This document shows positions 1 through 5,466 of a DNA stretch of 13,682 nt, piece after piece (the stretch's first letter is position 1; the number at the start of each line of letters is the position of its first letter). A program made the position numbers and the translations under genes. The stretch is from Bacteroidales bacterium UBA1197 (GTDB lineage Bacteria; Bacteroidota; Bacteroidia; Bacteroidales; UBA932). The stretch is from the NCBI GenBank assembly GCA_002309995.1, contig DBYB01000056.1, forward strand, positions 32,486 to 46,167. Reading direction: 5' to 3'. The notes under the pieces are model-generated. The model was not told the DNA's origin. It searched no databases and worked only from the letters and a program-made list of their open reading frames with translations.

Positions 1-52
1 ATTGAGAGAGGCTGAGAGTCACGTCACGAAGTGGGGTAACGTGAACGAAAAA

Positions 53-95
53 AACGTGTGGTTGGGGTTCAAGTCCAGACATCCGGACACAAAAA
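53..95 (+). repeat. tRNA-3'-end-like direct repeat, copy 1
   Basis: This 43-base unit matches 154-196 at 40 of 43 positions, exactly 101 bases away. Its core (66-92) matches the 3' end of the nearby tRNA-Pro plus the bases just after it at 25 of 27 positions, but on the opposite strand. It contains a T-loop-like TTCAAGT. The T-stem cannot pair properly and no matching 5' acceptor strand lies upstream, so it is not a working tRNA. An 11-base GGGGTAACGTG also precedes both copies (33-43 and 149-159). It may be a remnant of a duplicated tRNA gene or an integration scar; the sequence does not decide between them. Confidence 0.75.
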
Positions 96-118
96 TAGTA
101 CGGAGCAAAGCGACTAAG

Positions 119-142
119 CCTCGCCCCCGAGGGGAGAGGTTT
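119..142 (+). terminator. terminator-like GC-rich hairpin between the repeats
   Basis: CCCC(125-128)-GA-GGGG(131-134) forms a short stem, extended by CCTC(119-122) with GAGG(136-139) across a small internal loop, and followed by only three T. The sequence begins AAGCCTCGCC, the same letters that begin the real tRNA terminator region on the other strand. It may therefore be a decayed copy of that terminator. The short T-tract makes real termination doubtful. The flanking GAGGGG-rich text also resembles common dispersed intergenic repeats. Confidence 0.35.
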
Positions 143-153
143 GGTGAGGGGGT

Positions 154-196
154 AACGTGTAGGTGGGGTTCAAGGCCAGACATCCGGACACAAAAA
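154..196 (+). repeat. tRNA-3'-end-like direct repeat, copy 2
   Basis: This is the second copy of the 43-base unit (mismatches fall at 161, 163 and 175 relative to copy 1). Its part 167-193 forms a 27-base imperfect inverted repeat (24 of 27 pairs) with 216-242, the true 3' end of the tRNA on the minus strand. The terminator hairpin sits between the two arms, so this copy and the tRNA 3' end face each other tail to tail. No tRNA fold is possible from the copy itself. Confidence 0.75.
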
Positions 197-214
197 AACC
201 TCGCCGAGGCGAGG
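192..214 (-). terminator. rho-independent terminator of the tRNA gene
   Basis: Read on the minus strand, CCTCGCC and GGCGAGG (214-208 and 205-199) form a perfect GC-rich stem with a tiny loop. Seven T follow (complement of A192-A198). It lies 7 bases after the tRNA discriminator base, the expected place for termination of a single-gene tRNA transcript. The palindromic stem could also act for plus-strand transcription, but there is no T-run on that side. Confidence 0.8.
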
Positions 215-220
215 CTTGTG

Positions 221-293
221 TCTGGATGACTGGACTTGAACCAGCGACCTCCTGGTCCCTAACCAGGTGCGCTACCAACTGCGCCACATCCAG
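221..293 (-). tRNA. tRNA-Pro, anticodon AGG
   Basis: The minus strand from 293 to 221 folds as a full 73-base cloverleaf. The acceptor is CTGGATG/CATCCAG (7 bp). The D-stem is GCGC/GCGC with GG in the loop. The anticodon stem is CCTGG/CCAGG with loop TTAGGGA. The T-arm is GCTGG-TTCAAGT-CCAGT with one G-T pair. The anticodon positions read AGG, which decodes CCU proline. C1-G72, A73 and G37 also fit known bacterial tRNA-Pro features. CCA is not encoded (next bases CAC). A34 is unusual: bacterial proline tRNAs normally carry U, G or C there, and A34 would need either inosine formation or unmodified A decoding. The fold is certain; the isotype is inferred from the anticodon and acceptor end. Confidence 0.92.
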
Positions 294-303
294 AAGTGGA
301 CCG

Positions 304-335
304 CAAAAGTAGGTATTTTTTCTTACACGTCCAAA
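304..335 (-). promoter_or_regulatory. Bacteroidota-type promoter for the tRNA
   Basis: On the minus strand a -33 TTTG (335-332) and a -7 TACTTTTG (311-304, fitting TAnnTTTG) are separated by 20 bases, the spacing expected for the Bacteroidota primary sigma factor. Transcription would start about 5 bases before the tRNA 5' end at 293. The promoter faces away from the GTPase gene that begins at 361 and shares its short intergenic region. Confidence 0.7.
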
Positions 336-345
336 TCTTTTTTTG

Positions 346-353
346 TAAATTTG
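346..353 (+). promoter_or_regulatory. -7 element upstream of the metal GTPase gene
   Basis: TAAATTTG fits the TAnnTTTG -7 consensus and ends 7 bases before the ATG at 361. I see no TTTG at the usual distance for a -33 element, so this is half a promoter on sequence grounds. If it is used, the transcript would begin at or within a few bases of the ATG, with no room for a ribosome-binding site. Confidence 0.5.
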
Positions 354-360
354 CACCGCT

Positions 361-1506
361 ATGACAATAGATATGGAAACAAGGCAGATTCCGGTACTGT
401 TGCTGACCGGCTATCTCGGGAGCGGAAAGACCACCCTCCTCAACCGCATACTTGCAAACCGCAAGGGTATCAAATTCGCAGTAATAGTCAATGACATAGG
501 TGAGGTCAACATCGATGCCGACCTCATCCAGAAAGGCGGCGTCGTGGGCCAGGGAGACGACTCCCTCGTGGCCCTGCAGAACGGCTGCATCTGCTGCACG
601 CTCAAGATGGACCTCATCCAGCAAATTGCCGACCTCGCCTCTTCCCGGCAGTTCGACTATATAGTAATCGAGGCCAGCGGCATCTGCGAGCCGGCCCCTA
701 TCGCCAACACAATCTGCACGATGCCGAACTTCGGCATACAGTACACCGGCGGCGCCATTCCTTACGTGGACTGCATCGTAACGGTCGTGGACGCAATGCG
801 CATAAAGGATGAATTCGCCGGCGGCGAGGCCCTGCAGAAGAAAGACCTCGACGACGAAGACCTCGAGCGGCTCATCATCGAGCAGCTGGAATTCTGCAAC
901 ATAGTGCTGCTCAACAAGGCCTCGGGCCTCAACCAGGACGAACTCGGCCGCCTGCGCGCCATCGTCAAGGGCATCAACCCCGGAGCCAAGGTGCTCGAGT
1001 GCGACTACGGCGACATCGATCTCGACGAGATCATCTACACCGGAATGTTCGATTTCGACGCCGTTGCAACTTCTGCAGCGTGGATTGCTGCTATCGAGGG
1101 CGAAGGCGAGGAGGAAGAGGCCGAGGGCGAGGCCCTGGAATACGGCATCGAGACCTTCGTCTACACGCGCCGCGAGCCTTTTGACATCAACAAGTTCGAC
1201 AACGTCATCTTCAAGCACTGGCCTGCAAACATCATCCGCGCCAAGGGCCTCTGCTACTTCGCCACCGAGCCCGACCAGTGCTACCTGTTCGAGCAGGCAG
1301 GACGGCAGAAGCAGATTAAGGATGCCGGTCTCTGGTATGCATCGATGGACGAGTACGAACTGCAGTTACAGATGGAGCGCGACCCTCAGTTGCGCCGCGA
1401 CTGGGACCCGGTGTACGGCGACCGTATGCAGAAACTGGTCTTCATCGGCCAGCACCTGGATAAAAACGAAATCACCCGCCTGCTCAACGGGTGTATCGCG
1501 GAGTAA
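361..1506 (+). CDS. CobW/COG0523 (G3E) family metal-handling GTPase
   Basis: This 381-residue protein belongs to the G3E P-loop GTPases that deliver metals such as zinc or cobalt to target proteins, acting in the cytoplasm. A Walker A loop GYLGSGKTT lies at residues 17-25. The family metal-binding C-x-C-C is Cys76, Cys78, Cys79 within NGCICC. An EASG segment lies at 104-107. A CobW C-terminal domain follows, ending with the usual WDP-x-x-GDR-type segment. Two oddities stand out. The guanine-specificity motif reads NKAS (185-188) rather than NKxD. A glutamate-rich stretch at about 245-260 links the two domains, where family members often have metal-binding linkers. The start at 361 is supported by the -7 element just upstream; Met5 at 373 is an alternative. 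Its end lies 11 bases from the converging lipoprotein gene, with no hairpin between. The metal and client are unknown; no Zur-type operator is evident. Confidence 0.9.
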   Translation: MTIDMETRQIPVLLLTGYLGSGKTTLLNRILANRKGIKFAVIVNDIGEVNIDADLIQKGGVVGQGDDSLVALQNGCICCTLKMDLIQQIADLASSRQFDYIVIEASGICEPAPIANTICTMPNFGIQYTGGAIPYVDCIVTVVDAMRIKDEFAGGEALQKKDLDDEDLERLIIEQLEFCNIVLLNKASGLNQDELGRLRAIVKGINPGAKVLECDYGDIDLDEIIYTGMFDFDAVATSAAWIAAIEGEGEEEEAEGEALEYGIETFVYTRREPFDINKFDNVIFKHWPANIIRAKGLCYFATEPDQCYLFEQAGRQKQIKDAGLWYASMDEYELQLQMERDPQLRRDWDPVYGDRMQKLVFIGQHLDKNEITRLLNGCIAE

Positions 1507-1517
1507 CCGGAATAAAG

Positions 1518-2492
1518 CTACTTGCTCTTAAGCGCCCTTCCGAAATCCCTGTAACGGAAGCCATAGACGGCTCCCTTGTCTGACGTGTTGCACGGGCAGA
1601 CAAGAACTCCGTCCCATATATCCAGGTCTTCAGGCTCGCACGGCAGCACGTCGGTGAAATCGAAGTGAGCGTACTTGCCCTTATGCTTGCGCAGGCCGGC
1701 GCAAAACACCTCGCAGGGATGCTTTTCGACACCCACACCGATGGGCAGGAACAGGATGCCGTCGACTACAGCCGCCCCTTGCAGGATGCCGTTCTGAGGG
1801 CCCCTCGCCCCTTCGGGCAGCAGGCAGTCCACATAGGTGGAATCGATGGCGTCGGAGTCGGTCAGTTCGACCATAAAGCGGTCGGCAGAGAACTCCGGGA
1901 AGGGAAAAGTCTTGAGTGCGATGCGGTTGTCGGGCTTCTCGTTGCCGGTGGTGTTGCCGTAGCAGTAGATGAGGTCGGGCTGCTCCGTGTCTGCAATCCA
2001 CAAACGGGAGTTCCACTCAGCAGGCTCGTAAGTCACGATCTGCACCAACTCGGCCCCGAACGGCACACCGGCGTCGTCGGCCAGTATTCTCTCGACGAAC
2101 AGCAGGCGGGAAAGGGAGTCTGTCTCGGCAAGCCCTATCTCATCCACCGGCTTGCTCTTGCACTGGGACACGTAGAGAAGGGGGAATTTGTCGGCCTTGT
2201 CGTAGCGGTACGGCCCGAAGAACGCCACGTTGGCGTGGTTGTTCTTACCCTGGGAGCCCAGGGGGAACTGGGCGGCAAGTTCTCCGGCCTTGAGGTCGAA
2301 CACGTTGCACCAGCCCTTGTCCATCAAACCGAAGAAGTAGTCGCCGTATACGGCGCATCCCTGCACGTTGTGAGAATGCTCCAGCTCCGGGAAGTCGGCG
2401 TAGTCTAGCAACTTAACGGGCACCGGCCTCTGGGGGGAGGCGCAGGAAGCCACAAGCAGCGCTGCGGCCGCCAGATGCAAAAGGACTCTCAT
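1518..2492 (-). CDS. hypothetical lipoprotein, possible beta-propeller
   Basis: I do not recognise this 324-residue protein family. The N-terminus is a lipoprotein signal peptide: Arg2, a hydrophobic run, then a lipobox V-A-S-C with Cys17 as the lipid-bearing residue. The residues after Cys17 (ASPQRP) lack the acidic surface-export signal known from Bacteroidota, which suggests a periplasm-facing anchor. The mature part is rich in aromatic and glycine turns such as AVYGDYFFGLMDKG and LWIADTEQPDL, and has paired strand-like stretches, as in beta-propellers; this is inference. It starts 1 base after the stop of the S1/P1 nuclease gene, so translation is probably coupled. It is the last gene of the three-gene operon. 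It may act with the secreted nuclease or the redox protein, but nothing in the sequence shows this directly. Confidence 0.85.
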   Translation of the reverse strand: MRVLLHLAAAALLVASCASPQRPVPVKLLDYADFPELEHSHNVQGCAVYGDYFFGLMDKGWCNVFDLKAGELAAQFPLGSQGKNNHANVAFFGPYRYDKADKFPLLYVSQCKSKPVDEIGLAETDSLSRLLFVERILADDAGVPFGAELVQIVTYEPAEWNSRLWIADTEQPDLIYCYGNTTGNEKPDNRIALKTFPFPEFSADRFMVELTDSDAIDSTYVDCLLPEGARGPQNGILQGAAVVDGILFLPIGVGVEKHPCEVFCAGLRKHKGKYAHFDFTDVLPCEPEDLDIWDGVLVCPCNTSDKGAVYGFRYRDFGRALKSK

Positions 2493-2493
2493 A

Positions 2494-3342
2494 TCAGTCG
2501 TTCCTGTGACGACGGGCGTATGCCGGGTCGAAAATCATATTCAACTGTTTGGCGAGACGGTAGCCGGCGTTGCGAATCTGCGAACGCATCAGCGGCTGCA
2601 TCTCATAATACCAGTCCATCGTGAGCACAGCATCCGGCTGCACCTGGTGGGCCGGCCAGCATTTGCGCGCGACGTCGCGGCCCCAGTCGTACGGGCCGCC
2701 CTTCACTACCTCCGCCTCCTCTTCCGGCGTAGCGGAATCGAACATATGTGCCAGGTCGCCGAAGCTCCAGGGGTTGGTCTGCTCGATTATCAGGCTGTCC
2801 CAGAGGGTGTGATACCTGATGGGCTCCTTGCGGAAAGTTACGTTGTAGTAGCCGATGGTCATATCATCCGGATTGTAGCGGATGTGTTCGGGACAGTGCA
2901 TATCGCCTACGAAGTGTACAATCAGGACCAGTTCCGTGAAAGCCGTGGAGTCGTCGAGTTCCTTGTAGTGCCTGAGGTCTTCGGAATACTGTTCAATGAA
3001 ATGGATGCAGTTCTTCACGTAACGGCCGTTGTCGTTCACGCCACGGAAAGGCTCGAAGTCCATATTGGCCTCGAAAGTATGGGGGAGTGTGTTGATGCGC
3101 GGGCTCCCGTCGGTGGGGTCGAATCCGAAATCGACCAGCAGTTTGCCCTTGTGCTCATCTGCGTAGGAGGCGTATCCGCTGATGGCCTCGCCGTGCATTA
3201 TCTCGGCGATGCGCTTCTGGGTGGTCTTGGTAAGACGGGTTTCCGCAATGCGGGCGATGGCGGCGTGTCCCTTGCGGCCCCATCCGTAAGCGGCGCTGCA
3301 GCACAGGACCGCGCAGAAAAGAATCAGTATTATCCGTTTCAT
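2494..3342 (-). CDS. secreted S1/P1-family zinc nuclease
   Basis: This 282-residue exported nuclease of the S1/P1 (zinc-dependent phospholipase C/P1) superfamily would cut single-stranded DNA or RNA, and possibly 3'-nucleotides, in the periplasm or outside the cell. Residues 1-20 form a signal peptide; cleavage before Trp21 would expose the N-terminal Trp that is a zinc ligand in this family. All nine expected ligands are visible in order: Trp21, His26, Asp62, His88, His143, Asp147, His153, His178 and Asp182, the last pair in HTLWD. The usual H-x3-GD-x-HQPLH reads HFVGDMHCPEH, with the ligands kept but the QPL replaced by CPE. The glycine-rich substrate segment (often GGN) reads GYYN. Length is normal. 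It follows the polyferredoxin gene by 6 bases and precedes the lipoprotein by 1 base, so the three are very likely one transcript. Confidence 0.92.
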   Translation of the reverse strand: MKRIILILFCAVLCCSAAYGWGRKGHAAIARIAETRLTKTTQKRIAEIMHGEAISGYASYADEHKGKLLVDFGFDPTDGSPRINTLPHTFEANMDFEPFRGVNDNGRYVKNCIHFIEQYSEDLRHYKELDDSTAFTELVLIVHFVGDMHCPEHIRYNPDDMTIGYYNVTFRKEPIRYHTLWDSLIIEQTNPWSFGDLAHMFDSATPEEEAEVVKGGPYDWGRDVARKCWPAHQVQPDAVLTMDWYYEMQPLMRSQIRNAGYRLAKQLNMIFDPAYARRHRND

Positions 3343-3348
3343 AATAAA

Positions 3349-5373
3349 CTACTGTTCTTTGTAAGGACGAACGACCCCGCGCTTCTCGAACTTCATCTTG
3401 GCGTCAACCTCGCGCACGTCGTCTTTGGCGTAGGTTATGTTCCACTTCTCGCGCTGGAGCATCTCCCAGATCTTGTCGGCGGTCATAGGCTCGGCATAGC
3501 GTACCTGGATGCTCGGCAGGAGGGCATCGTCCAGCTTGAGGTAAACCCCGATGACGCCTTCCTCGGAAGACAGGTAGTTGCTCACGAACGGCATCACGCG
3601 CCTGATGATGGGCTTCTCGTAGTTCTGGTCTTCGAATATCATCACGTACTGGGGCTTGCCGGCATAAACCTCGACGCGCTTGCGCACCACGGTGGTGTCG
3701 CCGGAAGGGTAGCGGCCATTGAACTCGGCGCTGAATCCGTCGAACATACGCTCAAGGTATTCGGCTATGCCGATGCTGCCGATGCCTTTCTCAAGCCGCA
3801 CGAAGTCGAAGTTCACCGGAGTTTCCTTGACTCCGCCGCCGTGCACCGGCATTGCGAGCACCTTCTTCTCCACGACCTCGCGGTACCAGGCCTCGTCGAG
3901 TTCCTCGGCGGGATCGAGGTACACCCGCACGATGAGCGGGCAGTCGTATTCCGACTCCAGGCCGTATATCTTCTTGCCTGTCAGGCGCATCTGCAGGCCA
4001 AGATAGTTCAGGTCGGTCTTGTTGGGCATATGCTCGGTGCGTATGGTCTGGATCTTCAGAGTCTTGTACTCGGCCGGATCCGGGGAATTCACGCGGAAGT
4101 GCGAAGGCTCGTAGATGTCTTCCAGCAACTTCTCCTCGTTGGTCACCTTGGGATCGTATGTCAGCACCACCGTGTGCGACGCAGCGTAAGTCCGCACTCC
4201 GTGGACGCCGCGTACGTTCTCCATCTTGCCCTTGAAGGCCATAGAACTGCCGTAGCAGTGCACGCTGGTGAGGTTCTCAATGCGCAGGGTCTTGAGTTCC
4301 ATACCCTCCTCGATGCCCCATTTCTCGTCGATCGTAGGCACCTCGAAACGGCTGCCGAAGATGATTCCGGCGGCCGTAATAAGTACGACGAGGATGGCAG
4401 GGACGAAGCGGCCGGCCTTGCCCAGAGGCTTGGTAACGACTCCGAAGTTGATGGCCTTGGTAGGACAGGCGGCCATACATTCGCCGCAGAGAGTGCAGTC
4501 GACGTGCGTTACGACTCCCCCGCTGGCAGGAATGTCAATGTTGTAGGGACAATGCTTGCGGCAGCTGTAGCAGCGGCGGGTGCACTTGCTGTCGTCGTAA
4601 ACCACGTGAAGCAGCTGCAGCTTGGGCTTGCGGTACAGTATCTCCAGCAGATAGCCAAGCAGGCAGAAGGCCGCGAGCAGTATCCACCAGGGCATATTCA
4701 AGCCGAGGGCGCTCAGCAGCCACCAGATGCCGGCCAGCACGAGGAGCGGCAGCCAGAAGCGGAAGCTGTTGGCTGCGGCACCGAGCGGACAGAGGTAGCG
4801 GCAGAAGAAGCGCTTCACGAAGAATCCGCCCACTACGACCAGCACCAGGCTCACCAGGCTCATCCAGAGCACAAGTTCGCCCTTGAATCCGGTGGCTATG
4901 GCATAGTACGGGTCGAATTTGCGGCAGAGCAGCTCGCTGGCCGTGGCGGTGGAATAGAATACCCAGAACAGCAGGACGTACTTGGGGAGGCGCAGGAGTT
5001 TGTCTGCGACGCCGCTTTCCTTTATCTCGATATCGTTTATGCCCAACGCCTTGCGCCCCCTGGTGAGGAGATCCTCGATGGAGCCGATGGGGCAAAGGTA
5101 CGCGCAGAACAGCTTGCCGAAGAGGATGACGGCGGCGGCCAGCAGGATGCCCATCAGTATCTGGGAAGAACTCATCGAGCAAGGCAGGGAGCCTCTGTTG
5201 AACCAGGTTACAAGGGCCTCAAGGCCTCCGAGCGGGCACCATGCTTCGGGGTCGGACGGGCCGAGTTTGGGGAATATCTTGGCGGCCAGGCCGCTGATGA
5301 AAAAGACCAGTGCGGCCAGAACGCCCCACTGGAGGACATTCTTGGGCCAGTTGTTTCCGTTACTATGTTTCAT
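3349..5373 (-). CDS. membrane polyferredoxin (NapH/CcoG-like) with HMA-like C-terminal domains
   Basis: The protein is 674 residues. The first 350 form an iron-sulfur membrane protein of the NapH/NosR/CcoG type. About seven hydrophobic segments lie near 13-34, 71-92, 130-148, 165-187, 205-226, 228-247 and 322-341. Paired CxxxCP motifs sit at Cys90/94 and Cys191/195. A 4Fe-4S ferredoxin domain has Cys264, 268, 271, 275 and Cys293, 296, 299, 303. From about 360 onward it resembles heavy-metal-associated (HMA) ferredoxin-like folds. One lies at about 360-420, with Cys373 at the metal-loop position but CYGSS instead of CxxC, followed by V-x-GVxxV and VxLTYDP. Similar but weaker patterns lie at about 438-503 and 604-645. 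The role is probably membrane electron transfer or metal reduction; the substrate is unknown. It leads the operon with the nuclease and lipoprotein, and its promoter puts the start at or next to the ATG. Confidence 0.85.
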   Translation of the reverse strand: MKHSNGNNWPKNVLQWGVLAALVFFISGLAAKIFPKLGPSDPEAWCPLGGLEALVTWFNRGSLPCSMSSSQILMGILLAAAVILFGKLFCAYLCPIGSIEDLLTRGRKALGINDIEIKESGVADKLLRLPKYVLLFWVFYSTATASELLCRKFDPYYAIATGFKGELVLWMSLVSLVLVVVGGFFVKRFFCRYLCPLGAAANSFRFWLPLLVLAGIWWLLSALGLNMPWWILLAAFCLLGYLLEILYRKPKLQLLHVVYDDSKCTRRCYSCRKHCPYNIDIPASGGVVTHVDCTLCGECMAACPTKAINFGVVTKPLGKAGRFVPAILVVLITAAGIIFGSRFEVPTIDEKWGIEEGMELKTLRIENLTSVHCYGSSMAFKGKMENVRGVHGVRTYAASHTVVLTYDPKVTNEEKLLEDIYEPSHFRVNSPDPAEYKTLKIQTIRTEHMPNKTDLNYLGLQMRLTGKKIYGLESEYDCPLIVRVYLDPAEELDEAWYREVVEKKVLAMPVHGGGVKETPVNFDFVRLEKGIGSIGIAEYLERMFDGFSAEFNGRYPSGDTTVVRKRVEVYAGKPQYVMIFEDQNYEKPIIRRVMPFVSNYLSSEEGVIGVYLKLDDALLPSIQVRYAEPMTADKIWEMLQREKWNITYAKDDVREVDAKMKFEKRGVVRPYKEQ

Positions 5374-5378
5374 AAAGG

Positions 5379-5409
5379 CAAAGATAGCAAAAGGAATCGT
5401 TTGTTCAAA
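5379..5409 (-). promoter_or_regulatory. promoter of the polyferredoxin-nuclease-lipoprotein operon
   Basis: On the minus strand a -33 TTTG (5409-5406) and a -7 TATCTTTG (5386-5379) are separated by exactly 19 bases. The -7 element ends only 5 bases before the ATG at 5373, so the predicted transcript is leaderless or nearly so. The -33 element lies 2 bases from the -33 element of the opposite promoter. Confidence 0.75.
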
Positions 5410-5430
5410 AACAATTATTATCTAAATTTG
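5400..5430 (+). promoter_or_regulatory. promoter of the anion permease-porin operon
   Basis: A -33 TTTG (5400-5403) and a -7 TAAATTTG (5423-5430) are separated by 19 bases, a full match to the Bacteroidota consensus. The transcript would start near 5436 and have a leader of about 30 AT-rich bases before the ATG at 5467, with no Shine-Dalgarno sequence. The two divergent -33 boxes together form TTTGTTCAAA (5400-5409), so RNA polymerase probably cannot occupy both promoters at once. Confidence 0.75.
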
Positions 5431-5461
5431 CAGGCTAAAAATAAAGGCAAAAATTGTTTTT
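5407..5461. repeat. 10-base inverted repeat in the divergent promoter region
   Basis: AAAAACAATT (5407-5416) and its exact reverse complement AATTGTTTTT (5452-5461) are separated by 35 bases. The left arm lies in the spacer of the permease promoter and overlaps the -33 of the opposite promoter; the right arm ends 5 bases before the permease ATG. The left arm is outside the predicted mRNA, so an RNA hairpin is unlikely. Paired operator half-sites are possible. The AT-rich composition makes chance a real alternative. Confidence 0.4.
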
Positions 5462-5466
5462 ATAAT

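Noticed and set aside
53..196. CRISPR array or intact extra tRNA genes
   Set aside because: There are only two copies, with a 58-base interval and partial identity to a tRNA end; neither copy can form a cloverleaf and no cas gene is present.
259..1218. Minus-strand open frame of about 319 codons opposite the GTPase gene
   Set aside because: It overlaps the tRNA and mirrors the GTPase codons; the plus strand shows intact Walker A and CxCC motifs, so this is a shadow.
1507..1517. Bidirectional terminator between the converging GTPase and lipoprotein genes
   Set aside because: The 11 bases contain no inverted repeat or T-run; any termination signal must lie inside the coding ends.
2506..5466. 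Very long plus-strand open frame running into the permease gene
   Set aside because: It is exactly antisense to the polyferredoxin and nuclease genes, which have full domain motifs. Its translation is low-complexity and rich in His, Val, Gln and Glu, and shows no recognisable domain. The permease has its own promoter and ATG at 5467.
5452..5466. Riboswitch or RNA hairpin before the permease gene
   Set aside because: The predicted leader is only about 30 AT-rich bases, and the matching repeat arm is upstream of the transcription start.
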